DNA of 64,000 nt from Liolophura sinensis. Its lineage: Eukaryota > Mollusca > Polyplacophora > Chitonida > Chitonidae. Position numbers and translations under genes: made by a program. Location: contig NC_088296.1 in the NCBI RefSeq assembly GCF_032854445.1, forward strand, positions 4,613,246 through 4,677,245. The letters run 5' to 3'. The notes under the pieces are model-generated. The model saw only the letters and a list, made by a program, of their open reading frames with translations. It made no database searches and was not told the origin of the DNA. Of this stretch, positions 35,657 to 50,600 are shown one piece after another (the first letter of the stretch is position 1; each line of letters begins with the position of its first letter).

Positions 35657-38600
35657 TCAGTGCTTAGCTCCCCGTCTTTTGGAATGATCTGACTTCGGCA
35701 CATCCACCAGTACAAAACAATCACCAACTGTTCGTTTACAATACTGGAAAAACAAACTCTCTGCTTTCCCCAAAACATCGTCCAGGTCAATTTGCAGGCT
35801 GAAAACAAGGGAAAAAGTAAAAGAACTGCTTTAGCACAAATGTTCTGGCTGCAGACAGTACATGTCACAACACTTTGATGAGTCATGCATTGGGAAAGTC
35901 AATCTTTAACAGGCTGAAGACCTGTGACACACATTTGATAAATGTGGGAAAGTTGACATTTCACAGTGTGAAGAACTGTGACACAGATTTGATAAATCTG
36001 GGAAAGTTGACATTTAACAGTGTGAAGATCTGGGGTACAGATTTGATAAATCCAGCAAAGTTGACATTTAACAGTGTGAAGATCTGGGGTACAGATTTGA
36101 TAAATCCAGCAAAGTTGACATTTAACAGTGTGAAGATCTGGGGTACAGATGTGATAAATCCAGCAAAGTTGACATTTAATAGTGTGAAGAACTGGGGTAC
36201 AGATTTGATAAATCCAGGAAAGTTGACATGTAATAGTTTGAAGAACTGGGGTACAGATTTGATAAATCTGGGAAAGATGACATCTAAAAGTGTGAAGAGC
36301 TGTGACACAGATTTGATAAACCTGGGAAAGTTGACAATTAATAGTGTGAAGAACTGGGGTACAGATTTGATAAATCCAGCAAAGTTGACCTGTAATAGTT
36401 TGAAGAACTGTGGTACAGATTTGATAAATCCAGCAAAGTTGACATTTAACAGTGTGAAGATCTGGGGTACAGATGTGATAAATCCAGCAAAGTTGACATT
36501 TAACAGTGTGAAGATCTGGGGTACAGATGTGATAAATCCAGCAAAGTTGACAATTTAATAGTGTGAAGAACTGTGGTACAGGTTTGATAAATCTGGGAAA
36601 GTTGACATTTAATAGTGTGAAGAACTGGGGTACAGATTTGATAAATCCAGCAAAGGTTGACCTGTAATAGTTTGAAGAACTGTGGTACAGATTTGATAAA
36701 TCCAGCAAAGTTGACATTTAACAGTGTGAAGATCTGGGGTACAGATGTGATAAATCCAGCAAAGTTGACATTTAACAGTGTGAAGATCTGGGGTACAGAT
36801 GTGATAAATCCAGCAAAAATTAGCATTTAATAGTGTGAAGAACTGTCACACAAATTTGATACATCTGTGAAAATTAGCATTTAATAGTGTGAAGAGCTGT
36901 GACACAGATTTGATAAATCCAGGGAAGTTGACATTTCACAGTGTGAAGAACTGTGACACAGATTTGATAAATCTGGGAAAGTTGACATTTAATAGTGTGA
37001 AGAGCTGTGACACTGATTTGATAAATCTGCGAAAATTAGCATTTAATAGTATGAAGGACTGTGACACAAATTTGATACATCTGCGAAAATTAGCATTTAA
37101 TAGTGTGAAGAGCTGTGACACAGATTTGATAAATCAGGAAAAGTTACCATTCAACAGAGTGAAGAACTGTGACACAGGGCAGTAATCAAAATTACTCATT
37201 ACTTCATAGATAACTTTCACTGATTTTGATCTTACCCATTGATACACTGAAAGACCATGGCAGAGTCTGTACACTTGAGGAGGCCCTCCCGACACTGAAT
37301 GAGCAGCGCCACGCACATGAAGGACTCAAATGTGTAGTCGTAGTGGAGTGTCAGATTGTCTACTGTCCTCAAAACGCCATCTGGGCAAACAGAGGAAATA
37401 ACTTCATTAATGGTAAACGGCCTAAAAATTTGAACAAAACAGTGCATTTTGCAGGCAGTAAATGTCATAATGTATGACTTTTGGTGATGAAAATTTAATT
37501 TTGGTATCATTCTACCTTTTAAACAAACCTCAAAATGCCTTTCTAAGAACAACAAAACTCTCAGATTCAGACAAAAATTGTACAATTCTACGTCATTTAT
37601 CATATCCATTTATTCCAATAGTCATTATTTTTTTTTTATTTATTTGATTTGGTGTTTAACAACTTACAAAAGTACTGTAAAATATCTCAATTGACCTTTT
37701 ATGTCCTATAAACACACCAATAATAACCATGCCCACCAATCAAAATGCCAGCATCGACAATTATCAAGATTTCTAATTGGCTGATGTAGTATTTTGACTG
37801 GGAGTTGCAGTCTGTCAGTCGGATGATATCAGTCAGGCTCTCTTTCTTTATTTGTGTCTCAAAGTTGGGAGACCTGGGTATCAAACCCTGGTTCCAGTAG
37901 TAACAAAGAGATTAAGAACGGTGCTTGCGGCTGCCTTGCTTGGCCCCCAGCAGTGAGAGGTTAGAGCAAGGAAACGGGACTGGTTGGCCCAGTGCCAGTA
38001 TAATGTGACTAGATGAGGTGTCAGGTATGGTGTCTTAGGCATGATATTTCAGTGGCAGCAGCAATATGGCATTATTCTCCCTGTCACAAGAAGACACAGT
38101 ATATTTACATGCCACTAATATATGTCCTCATATGACTAAAAGATTGTTAAGTACAATGTATTTATTTATTTGATTGGTGTTTTATGTCATACTCAAGAAT
38201 ATTTTACTTATACGATAGAGGCCAGCACTATAGTTGGAGAGAGACCTTCTCATGTATGGCCGGGGAGGAAGCTAGCATGAGCTGGACTTGAACTCACATT
38301 GACTGCCTTGGTGAGAGGCTCATGGGCGATTGCGCTGCGCTGGCATGCTAACCACTTCGGCATACATACATCCATACTTGAAACCTCTAACATCAGAGTG
38401 GCTCACCCTGGTTTTCAAACTCTTTCATCTGTTCTCGTCTGCGGGCATTGGCTGCCTCCAGGGATGATAGCTCCAAATGATGGCTGCTGAGAATCTCAAA
38501 ACATCGCAACGAGTCGTCAAAATTGAATTCCCTCTTGAAACCCAAGAGCAACCACCTAGTAAATATATAGAGAAAGAATAAGTATTTGGTGGCCCTAGCT

Positions 38601-41600
38601 TCATTATTACCATCTGTGAACACATGAAGAGAGAGTATTCGTAGCTAGTCACGTTTTAATTCCCCTTTCATGAAACTCAGGGCCTAATCTAGCCTCCAAA
38701 GGGCAAGGTGTGGAACCAGCGGTGAAGGGCACCTCATTGTTGTATATTTTCATTCTTATAAATTTTCAAGGGGCTTTGGACCCTACGAGTGAGCTCCTCT
38801 CCAACTGTACACCGCAACACCCACCCTTGTTAAGGCCTTTTTAATACTGTAATTATTTTACAAGTAGAATAAGTAGTGGTAATAGAACACACAAGCATGC
38901 ACACTCACATTCATACACAAATATTCATGACTTTTTCATGAAGTTTTCTAAAGATTTTCAAAATTCATGAATTATTCAAGACATATCAAAATTTATTCAC
39001 GACTAATCAGAGAGATTTAGCATACTGGTGTGTCCAGAGAGACGGCTGGTGTGCTGGTGTAAATTTACACCAAATCTGTGACACCTAAAGTTTGATACGT
39101 TAAGTTTGCCAAGTGAAAGTAGAACACAATCTGACATGTTTGTACTAACCTGTGGCAGAAGAGGAGATCTCCCAGGTCATGTGACTCCAGGTGACTAATC
39201 AGAGAATTATCAAATTGCTCCAGTAGTTTCCTTACAAGATCTGGCAAAGGAAAACAGGCAACAAAATAAAAACATTCAACTGGTCATCCAAATAAGGAAA
39301 CACAATGATAACAGATATACAAATGTTATTTATATTTATATTTGTATTTATTTATTTATTTATTTGATTGGTGTTTTATGCCGTACTCAAGAATATTTCA
39401 CTTATACAACGGCGGCCAGCATTATGGTGGGGAGGAAACCGGCAGACCCTGGGGAAACCACGACCATCTGCAGGTTTTAACCTTTGGGGTCAGTTCTCAG
39501 AATACAAGTTGTACAATAAAATGTAGGAAATGATACTGCCAAAAATCACAGGATGGAGGGTTGTATGGTTTATATGGCTTTTTTAGCATCCATTTTGGAG
39601 GAAAACAGTAGCAGCCAATGCTAGCAGACCACCAATATTGCTGATCATGTTCCATTCATAGGATGATCAAATTACAGTCATGAAAACTGTTCACATTAAC
39701 TTTTACTTATCTATTTATTTGATTGGTGTTTCACTTGTACAAGAGCAACCAGCGTTATGGAGGCAGGAAATTGAGCAGAGCACCCATGACCATCCACAGG
39801 TTGCTGGCAGACGTTCTTTACATTAACTTTAATAAGCGGCAAATGCTACTAGACCACCATCATGGCTGATCACATTCTGGTGGGTTGATGATACAAAGTT
39901 TGTACATTATTAATAAGTTAACATAATACCAGGAAATCTGTAACCATGGCAACAAGAAATGAAGCACTAACCTATTTTCTGCACCATGCCTTCCTCATCA
40001 AAGTCATTCTTCACACTGATCATGTATTTTGTAAAGCACCAATAAGCTTCTACCTGCAAGACAAATTAAACCACCACAAAATTTTCAAATCGTCATAAAT
40101 GCACAGTTAAAATGGCTGCACAATGAACAACTACTTTAAGGCACTGAGAAGATATTGGTCTTTTTCTATCTCTGCCTCATGCTTGCTTGGTTATACTGGT
40201 CCACAAAGGGAAGTGAGGTCACCCTTAGTAAGTTCTTTGTTTGGCATAACCTGACATCATCAGAGAAAACAAAAGTGGGAGTGGGTGGGGTTGGGTGCTG
40301 TCAATAAGGAATGTCTACAGCTATATTCTAATCTTCTACAAGGAATTGATAATCATGAAATAATCTCTTATAATGTCTCTTACAATGTCTCTTTTGTTTA
40401 AGGCCATGCCCTAAATGACCAGAAATGTCATCCATGACTAAACTGTCCATTTTCCTGATTCTGAGAGTTGTGCTGATTTTAGAAAAATGTTTTGAGGCCT
40501 GCTTGGAACATGAGGATGATATTCTCTTGGAAATTTCAGCATCAAAAATAATATTTTTTGACATTTATTAGTCTCTAAAAAGCCCACTTTTGGGGTGAAA
40601 TTTTAGGTCATTTTAGAGTAGCTTTAAATTATTACGTTCAATTATTAAGTGACATTGTTTTAATTATTGATTTGATAATGTTCAACATGTTAAAAATGTA
40701 TAAGAAATTAGGAAATGAATACACTGTGCAGTAAAGTCTTGCCTCAGAGTTGAAAACGACTAAGAATCGTGCCATGATGTCGTTCATGCCCTGGGCATAG
40801 CCGATGTCTGTCTGGAAGGCCGCAAATGTGATAAGGGCTTCTCTCAGCTGTGTCAGATGTGGGTTATTTTTACCACTGTAACACAAACACTCAACCAGGT
40901 TATGCATTATTGTCACCATCATTAACTTTATAATGCGTAATGTAACCTAGAAAATACTCAATCTGTTACACTTTTATAATATTGTCACCATCTTTAACTA
41001 AATGAATATACTTGCAACCAAGAAAATGTTCAAAAATATCATTCTTAACTACATGTAAATGCCAAAAACACTCCTGAGAAAATAATCAACCAGTTACACC
41101 TTGCTATCAAAATGTACCAAAAAAAAGTTCAACAAATGGGTAGTTTCACCATGTTAATTCACTCTGTTTGTTCTGGTATTTCCTTTAAAGGCATTACCCT
41201 GTGAAAACTGACAGGTGGTACAGTACTGACTTTGCGTGAAAACCAAAGAGATGCTATTTTATCATGATGATTTTCACTTTCATATTTTATGATGATGCAC
41301 AAACTACATGCCACCTGGAAATTCTACACAAATTCAAACATTTTTTTTTATTATTGTGTCAACACAAACATTTATACAGGAAATACTCATAGTTCCTGTC
41401 TCTCCTGTGCACATTTGTGTCCTGTATCTGGATGTCTGTTTTGTTCTTGGTCTGTAATTACAGGAAATACTCATAGTTCCTGTCTCTCCTGTGCACATTT
41501 GTGTCCTGTATCTGGATGTCTGTTTTCTTCTTGATCTGTACTTACAGGAAATACTCACAGCTCCTGTCTGTCCTGTGCACATTTGTGTCCTCTATCTGGA

Positions 41601-44600
41601 TGTCTGTTTTGTTCTTGGTCTGTACTTACAGGAAATTCTCACAGACCCTGTCTGTCATGTGTACATTTGTGTCCTCTATCTGGATGTCTGTCTTGTTCTT
41701 GGTCTGTACTTACAGGAAATACTCATAGCCCCTGTCTGTCCTGTGCACATTTGTGTCCTCTATCTGGATGTCTGTTTTGTTCTTGGTCTATACTAACAGG
41801 AAATACTCATAGTCCCTGTCTGTCCTGTGCACATTTGTGTCCTGTATCTGGATGTCTGTTTTGTTCTTGGTCCGTACTTACAAGAAATACTCATAGTCCC
41901 TGTCTGTCCTGTGCACATTTGTGTCCTCTGTCTGGATGTCTGTCTTGTTCTTGGTCTGTACTTACAGGAAATACTCATAGTCCCTGTCTGTCCTGTGCAC
42001 ATTTGTGTCCTCTATCTGGATGTCAGTTTTGTTCTTGGGCTGTACTTACAGGAAATTCTCACAGACCCTGTCTGTCCTGTGCACATCTTTGTCCATCATC
42101 TGAATGTCTGTTTTCTTCTTGATCTGTACTTACAGGAAATACTCATAGTCTCTGTCTGTCCTGTGCACATTTGTGTCCTCTATCTGGATGTCTGTTTTGT
42201 TCTTGGTCTATACTAACAGGAAATACTCATAGCCCCTGTCTGTCCTGTGCACATTTGTGTCCTCTATCTGGATGTCTGTTTTGTTCTTGGTCTGTACTTA
42301 CAAGAAATACTCATAGACCCTGTCTGTCATGTGTACATTTGTGTCCCCTATCTGAATGTCTGCTTTTGTCCTTAGTCGGTACTAGGAAATACTCATAGTC
42401 CCTGTCTGTCCTGGGAATGTCTTTGTCCTCTATCTGGAGGTCTGTGTTTGTCCTTACAGTCTGTACTCACAGGAAATACTCACAGTCCCTGTCTGTTCTG
42501 GGCATGTCTCTGTCCACTATCTGGAGGGCTGTGTTTGTCCTTACAGTCTGTACTCACAGGAAATACCCACAGTCCCTGTCTGTCCTGGACATGTCTGTGT
42601 TTCTCCTTACAGTCTGTTCTCACAGGAAATACTCACAGTCCCTCTCTGTCCTTGGCATGTCTTTGTCCACTATCTGAAGGGCTGTGTTTGTCCTTACAGT
42701 CTGTACTCACAGGAAATACTCACAGTCCCTGTCTGTCCTGGGAATGTCTTTGTCCACTATCTGGAGGGCTGTGTTTGTCCTTACAGTCTGTACTCACAGG
42801 AAATACTCACAGTCTCTCTCTGTCCTTGCATGTCTTTGCCCTCTACCTCGATATCTGGTTTTGTTCTTAGCCTGTACTTACAGGAAATACTCATAGTCCC
42901 TGTCTGTCCTGGGCACATCTTTGTCAATGATACGAATGTCTGTCCTCAGCTGGTCCATGTCTAACTGCTGCCTGTTTACATACACCTGTACAGGTAGGGA
43001 AGAACAGCTGCAGGTTATCATATAAAATTATTCCATCATTTACTTATGTATTTGTTATACAAATTGTTACATAGTATCTCACTGTTGCGTATTACATACC
43101 ACACTCAAGAACTGTTCACTTTATACAGTGGCAGAAATTTCATGGGAGGAAGAAACCAGAGTGCCCGGTGCAAACCACCAAGTTCCGGCAAGTTACGTAC
43201 AAACGTTCCTACGAGACTTGCGGATAAGCACACCATAGTGGGAGCGACAACTGGTGTTCAGTGATCAATTTATTACAGATCTACAAATTCAAAAGCCTGA
43301 GCTCATACATGTTCCTATTAACAAGCCAGTGTCTCTAACAAACTAGACCAAGCACAACTCCCAAATTGAAGGTTAATATAAAACATACACCCTGAATGAC
43401 ATGAAATTCCGCCCGCTAAAAGTGCATTTCAGAGGCTAAAAAAAAAAAAAAAAAATATATATTATTTTGGTGCTGAAATAATTTTCCAGTAGAGTATTGT
43501 TGTATGCAAACCTCAAGACACCTTTCTCAAATCAACAGAATTTTCAGAATCAGAAAAAAAAAATGGACAAGTTAGTCATGGATGAAATTTATGGTCATTT
43601 AGGGTTTGTGATACACGTTAATTATACATGTATATATCAATGTCAAATAGACAGCACAGTTGGTAGAGCGCTCGCTTTGGGAAGGGTAGATCCAGGGTCA
43701 ATCCTGGGTCGGGTCACACCTAAGACTTTAAAAGAGGAAGTTGTGGCTTCCTCGCTTGGCGTTCAGCATTAAGGGGATAGAGCAGCGACTGGTTGACCCG
43801 TATTAGTATAATGGCTCGGGCATGGCGGCTTACTTGCCTACGGTAAGGTGTCTCGGTGAAGCAGCACTAGATAAAAGAGCAGTGGACATCCGTCCTGGAA
43901 CAAGGAGACACATTACATATACTCTAAGGATTCCCGCGTCATCATATGACTGAAAAATTTGTTAAGTACGACGTTAAACCCCAAGCACTCACTCATTCAC
44001 TCAAAGTCAAATAATACTATTTCAAGACATAATGTTATACTGATTCCGAACATCAGGGTACAAAGATTTTCCAAGATACGGTGTTATGTTCAACAGTGTA
44101 TCATCAGTTCTGGTGTTTTGTTGCCACACAGACCATGAACTTCTCCTCAGATATGTCTGATCCTTTGCTATAGTTGCATAAGGCCATTGCTACATCAAGG
44201 TGTAAAAACAGTATATCACATACAAATGTGAATATTGGAACGCATTTGCAGACTGAAATTAATGTCCTAAAATACTACTTCAGGTTATGAAGTTACTCTT
44301 CTTATGTCATACATCATTCTACCTTCTAAACAAACCTGAAAGCACCTTTTTATTGATCAACAGAGCTGTCAGAATCAGGCAAAATGTATAACTTTAATTG
44401 TCAAGAGTGACAGTTTAGGTCAGTCCTCTGAAAACAGCATGCAACAAGCTTTCTTTGAGCAAGGATTTGCAAACACATGGTGACGGAGGCATAAATATAT
44501 AACCACACAGTGTTATATAACATCAGACTGTAATCTGTGAAGCTCAACCATGACGGCAAAAATATCAGAATTATTTGATGCTGTTCAACAATTAGCTGTA

Positions 44601-47600
44601 GATCAACAGGTTTATATGGCGTTCCAACCATAAGTGGGAAGGTCTGCCAGCAACCTGCGGATGGTCGTGGGTTTCCCCGCAGGCTCTGCCCGGTTTCCTC
44701 CCACCTTAATCCTGGCTGTCGTTGAATAAGTGAAATATTCTTGAGTACGCCGTAAAACACCAATGAAATAAATCAAATAAATACATGGTGTTCAAAGTGA
44801 GTGGGGTATCATGTTTGGTCGTGTGAGCATGGTATTCCATTGAGGTAGCACTATATAATATATATGAGTAATGAAACTGACCTTCTACAAGAAGAGACTG
44901 TAGCATGTAGGTATGCTTTGGGTTATATGTGTATGTATTACCATTTTTCAGTCATGTGACAACGAGGAGGCATCAGGTGTGCGTATATACATAAACTGTG
45001 TCTTCCTGTGGCAGGGCGAGCCCATGCTGCCAAAGTGCTGCTGCCACCAAAGATCATGCTGAAGACACCAGACATGACACCCCACCCAGTCACATTATAC
45101 TGACACCAGGCCAACCAGTCCTGTTTCCTTGCTCAAACCTCTTGGTACTGAACACCAAGCCAGGCAGCAAGTATCATCTTTAAAACCCAAGTCTCTGAGG
45201 TGGATGCTCAGACCAAAACGGACCCTTTCAAAAATGTAAATAGCTGGAAAATTTTCCATTATGTCCTGCACTAACATAAAACTCATTTGCAGGCTTGGCA
45301 TATGTCTGTAATGAAACTGGCCTGCTACAAGCGATATGACAAAAATGGTGCTGAAAGTGAAATTAAACCCCCAAAACCCTAAACACACGAACAAAAGATG
45401 GCAGCCATCCTCCCATACAGACCTGTGACTGTAGCTTCATGAATTCCATCCTCTGCTGCACATCAGGGGAGGTAATATCGAAAGGGAGATTGGACTCAGA
45501 CAAATCTGTCTTGTTTTTCTGTGCAGTGAAAAGCGCTGGGACAAGCTGAGCTGGCGAGGCGGTACTGCTGTTGCCTTCAGGGTCTCTGTCTCCAGGGTCC
45601 TCGTAACTAAGCTTGTCTGGGCTGGGGAGATCCTCATCTACTTCCTGCTGATATTTGGCGACCAGTCCTTGTTCAAGAGGAGATGCTGAAGTGAAAACAT
45701 CCAAACACATGTTGTTCTGTACCATATACATGAACAATGTGTAACGCGAATATCAGTAGTATAAAATGATACTAAGACAAACAACAGCTAATAAACTATG
45801 ATATACATGTACTTGGTTCAGTCATGGGTAGATTTTCTGAAGTATATCCACATCTATACATGTCCCTAATGGGGCACATTTTACTTCACATTCAGGTCCA
45901 AGCTGAGTTCATTCTGAGAGGCCTCTCTGGTCTAGGTGGTTAGCCTGGCAGTGCGGTGCAATGACCAAGGAACCTCCCACCAATGCGATCTTATGTGAGT
46001 TCAAATCCAGGTCATACTGGATTCGTCTCATGCCGCATGTGGCAAGGTCTGTAAGCAACCTTCCCATGTACTGGACGGTCGTGGGTTTCTGCCCGGTCTC
46101 CTCCCACCACAGTGCTGGCCGAACACAGCAGGACCTTCTGATTCATTAACAGACGCTTCCATTCAGATTTTGGAAAGATATTTTCAGAATAAATCTGACT
46201 GGGAAAAATAATGTCACATTATTTTTCTTCAAGCAATGACTCTCCCGAGGCCATTTTCTTGTCAGGTCACCCTGCCAAGTTACCACTTCATCCTATTCAA
46301 CATGTAAGCATTCAGACATGGTCAGCCATTCTTAGTTCCCTGCTCATGTGTGGTTCACAATGCACCAGTTTAACACTTAAACTAACCATAAAATCCAACT
46401 TATTGCATCAATATCAGTCTATCCACTATAAGATGCCACACTGACAATTTAAAGATGGATAGGCTTTTGGATGTGACAGCTAATTATCAGGCGACGCTTT
46501 CTGTGCTAGTGACTGGCAAAGTTCATATTGGCTCCTTCAGTATGACTACTCTGAGTGAATTGTCAGTCAGTGCCATATCCCTAATGATGAACTTCATCTT
46601 CTCGGCTTTTAAAACTTTACAGAATTTTTTTTACATATTTTTCTGTGACAACTGTGTCCTATATCCTTTTTTCCATGTATATATCATGACAGACATTGTG
46701 ATAACTTTAAGTCGAACTGAGTGTTGTTCTTTCGAGTAAATACCTTTGCAGAATGCTCACAAAACATCATCACTAAGTCTCAAATGAACCAGACTATACA
46801 TCTTAATCCCAAATTACTTCAGTGGTAAAAATATATGTAAGCTTCTTTCAGGTTTAACATTTTGCTTGATTCTGACTAATTTATCACAAAACTTTAAATG
46901 CTGGAATCAAAATACCTATGTTTTAAGGCCTTTATGTGCTTCCAAAAGCGCACTTTTTTCAGTCCATATTTCAGGTGAAGTACAGTATATCATGATGTCC
47001 TGGAGAACTCCCTATTCCCAGTCCCATATTCTGTCTACTTATTAATTTGAATTCCAAATTCAATAACATTTAACTTGATACTGGACAATTCTACTTTGAA
47101 TCAAGAAACTGGAGAGTTCTGTGTAAATCAGCAACCTTTGGCAACCTTTGACAACCTGTGACAACCTTTGACAACCTGTGACAAACTTTGACAACCTGTG
47201 ACAACCTTTGACAACATTTGACAACCTTTGACAACCTTTGACAACATTTGACAACCTGTGACAACATTTGACAACCTTTGGCAACCTTTGACAACCTGTA
47301 ACAACCTTTGACAACATTTGACAACCTGTGACAACCTTCGACAACCTTTGACAACCTTTGACAACCTGTGACAACCTGTGACAACCTTTGACAAGTACAG
47401 GTATCCTAATTCTTTTAACCTTTTCTACTGCCCCTGCAACCCATATTTTGTAATATACCAGTACTTAGAGACCTCAGAGGTGTAGAGAAATAATTTGCAC
47501 AGTTTTATGAAGCTTGCATTTTTCATGACAACCACAAATTATTTTAACATCATTTTCATAATAATTTTAAGTATAAATTCCACTTAAAAAGAACTTCAGA

Positions 47601-50600
47601 GGTTAAAAAGGTTGAAGATTTACAGTAACTGACATGAGGCATACAGATTTTCATGAATGAGCCTGTAGGGAAACCCACAACCATTGCCAGCAAACCTTCC
47701 TGAGTATAGCTGGTGAGGAAGCCAACATGAGCTGGATTTGAACTCACGGTGATCGCAGTGGTAGGAGGCTACTGGGTCATTGCGACGTACTGGCGTGCTA
47801 ACCACCTCGGTCATGGAGGACCAGAGCATTTATCGAATACACTGGCATTGTCATCAGATTACTGGCAACAAGGAACACAAGAACACTGAGTCTTGATATG
47901 TCTAGTGAAAGTGACATAACTACATGTAAGTTTGCCCCATTCTGAGAGATATGTTCCTATTTGAAACATGTTTTGAGGTTTGTTTGGAAGGTAAGGCATC
48001 CTTCTGAAAAAAAAAAAGTTCTCCACCAGAAGTATTGATCTTTATTTGCCTTTAAAAGTGCCTTGCCCTTAATCCCATCCTCCCCCTCATTTTTGCCAGT
48101 TGATTCACCCCCTAAGCTGTTCTGGCATTGATCTGTGCCAGTTGATTACCCCCAAGCATCAGCATCCAGTTAACTTCCCCTCGCCCAGGCTGTTTTCGCT
48201 AGAAGACTTACCCCCTGGTTTGCTCTGTACCACTAGCATGGTTTTCCAGCGAGATTTCAGCTCCCGATACTTCACATAGTTATCCAGCCTCAGGACCTCC
48301 CGCTCTCTGTGAACAGACGTCAGACTGACAGATGGGCAGACAGAAATACAGAGACAAACAACTAAATATTCCCACATGGAGTAAGGCACACGCGGACAGA
48401 AATACAGGCAGATGTACAGGCACATAAACACATACTGTTAGATTGACAGAGAGACACCATGAGATTGACATACAGACAGACACATGCACCCAGAATGACA
48501 GACACGTGGACAGAAATACAGACAGACATACAGACAGCTAGACATGCAGATACATGTATAGACAGACGGATGGATAGGTGGACAAAAATACATACAGACG
48601 TACAGACACATAAACACACACAGTTAGACTGACACAAACCGAGAGCTTGATAGACGGACAAACATACAGGCAGATACAGACAGACACATACACCCAGAAT
48701 GACTGACAGATGGACAAAAACACAGACAGATATCCAGACACATTAACACACACAATCAGATTAAGAGACAGACACTGGGATACTGACAGACAGACATACA
48801 GACAGAGACAGACAGACACATACACCTAGAATGACAGACAGACAGATGGACAGAAACAGAGAGATGCGCAGACAGATAAACGCATACACACAGACTAACA
48901 GACAGAAAGAGACAGACAGAAATACAGACAGACAGACAGACATCTAAAATGACAGACAGATGGATGAACAGAAATACAGATAGACGCACAGACAAACACA
49001 CAGAAAGACGCACATACAGACAAGCATACACACACAACTAGATTGATGGACACAGACTCCTTTCCCACTTTGGATGGGGAAGGACAAAAGTGAACAGAGA
49101 CATGCATACATAACATTGCTGACACATACATGCACAAACAGACAGACAGACAGTCAGACAGACAGTCACATCAACATGGTGACACACGTACACTCCATGT
49201 GAACATGCAAAACACAGTCAGTTTATGTATGTGGACAAGAAACAGTGAATAACAAGAAAAATGGCAAATTTATGAAAACAGTTTTATCACAATTTATATG
49301 GTTTCTAAGAAAATCTTCAGACTCCTCATGTATTACAGATGTATGTAATAATTACAGATAATTTCATGTATACGCCACTGTCTCTGTATATGACAGTAAT
49401 TACTGTAGTTCATCAACCTCTTCACATGTCTGCAAGGTGTTTATTTTAGCATATTCTGAAGGCATTATTCTGTGTTGACTGATGGAATGATACTTTTTGT
49501 GAACCCCTTGAACTGACCAACCCAACTAATTTAGTTTTGTCTCCAAAATCAAATTAAAAATGTGCATAAATTGCAATTAAAGTTGGTGTTTTGTGAGCAA
49601 AGGTAGAGTAATTATGGAAGATAGAAAAACAGCGAAACATGCACAGTGGCACATAGACAGACACAGAGAGGCTGTGAGGCAAATGGACAGACACGGTGGC
49701 GCTGTGAGGCAAACCGACTGACACAGTAGGGCCGTGAGGCAAACAGACAGACACAGCCAGGCTGTGAGGCAAACAGACAGATACAATGGGGTTGTGAGGC
49801 AAATGGACAGACACAGTCAGGCTGTGAGGCAAACGGATAGACACAGCCAGGCTGTGAGGCAAACAGGCAAACTCAGTGGGGCTGTGAGGCAAACAGACAG
49901 ACACAGTGGGGCTGTGAGGCAAACTAACAGACACAGTCAGGCTGTGAGGCAAACGGAATTGACACAGCCAGGCTGTGAGGTAAACAGGCAAACTCAGCGG
50001 GGATGTGAGGCAAACAGACAGACACAGTGGGGCTGTGAGGCAAACAGACAGACACAGTGGGGCTGTGAGGCCTACGGACAGACACAATGAGGCTGTGAGG
50101 CCAACAGACAGACAAAATGAGGCTGTGAGGCCAACTGACAGACATAATGAGGCTGTGAGGTCTACAGACAGACACAATGAGGTTGTGAGGCCAACAGACA
50201 GACACAATGAGGTTGTAAGGCAAACAGACAGACACAATGAGGTTGTGAGGCCAATGGACAGACACAATGAGGCTGTGAGGCCAACGGACACACATCTGAC
50301 ATAAAAAACATACGAATGCTCGCACAGCGGTAGACAGAGTGGCAGAAAACAAACTGACAAGCTGAGTAGAATTATGAGGCAAAAAGACACACACAATTTA
50401 TTTATTTGATTGCTGTTTTACGCCAAGCTCAAGAATATCTCACTTACAAAATGGAGGTAGGTGGAAGACCTTCACACATATGACAACAGAGGCAACCAGC
50501 ATAAGCTGGGCATAAACTCACGGCAATCACATTAGTGAGAAGCTCCTGGGTCATTGTGCAGCCACACCCCAGACACTAAACACATGATTGTGGTCGCAGT

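Noticed and set aside
35875-36826. 227- and 272-codon ORFs on opposite strands
   Set aside because: Both come from the 54-bp array; no start context, splice signal or non-repeat protein sequence.
49554-50396. 280-codon ORF rich in SVCLPHS-type repeats
   Set aside because: By-product of a 30-bp tandem repeat within an intron of the TBC gene.
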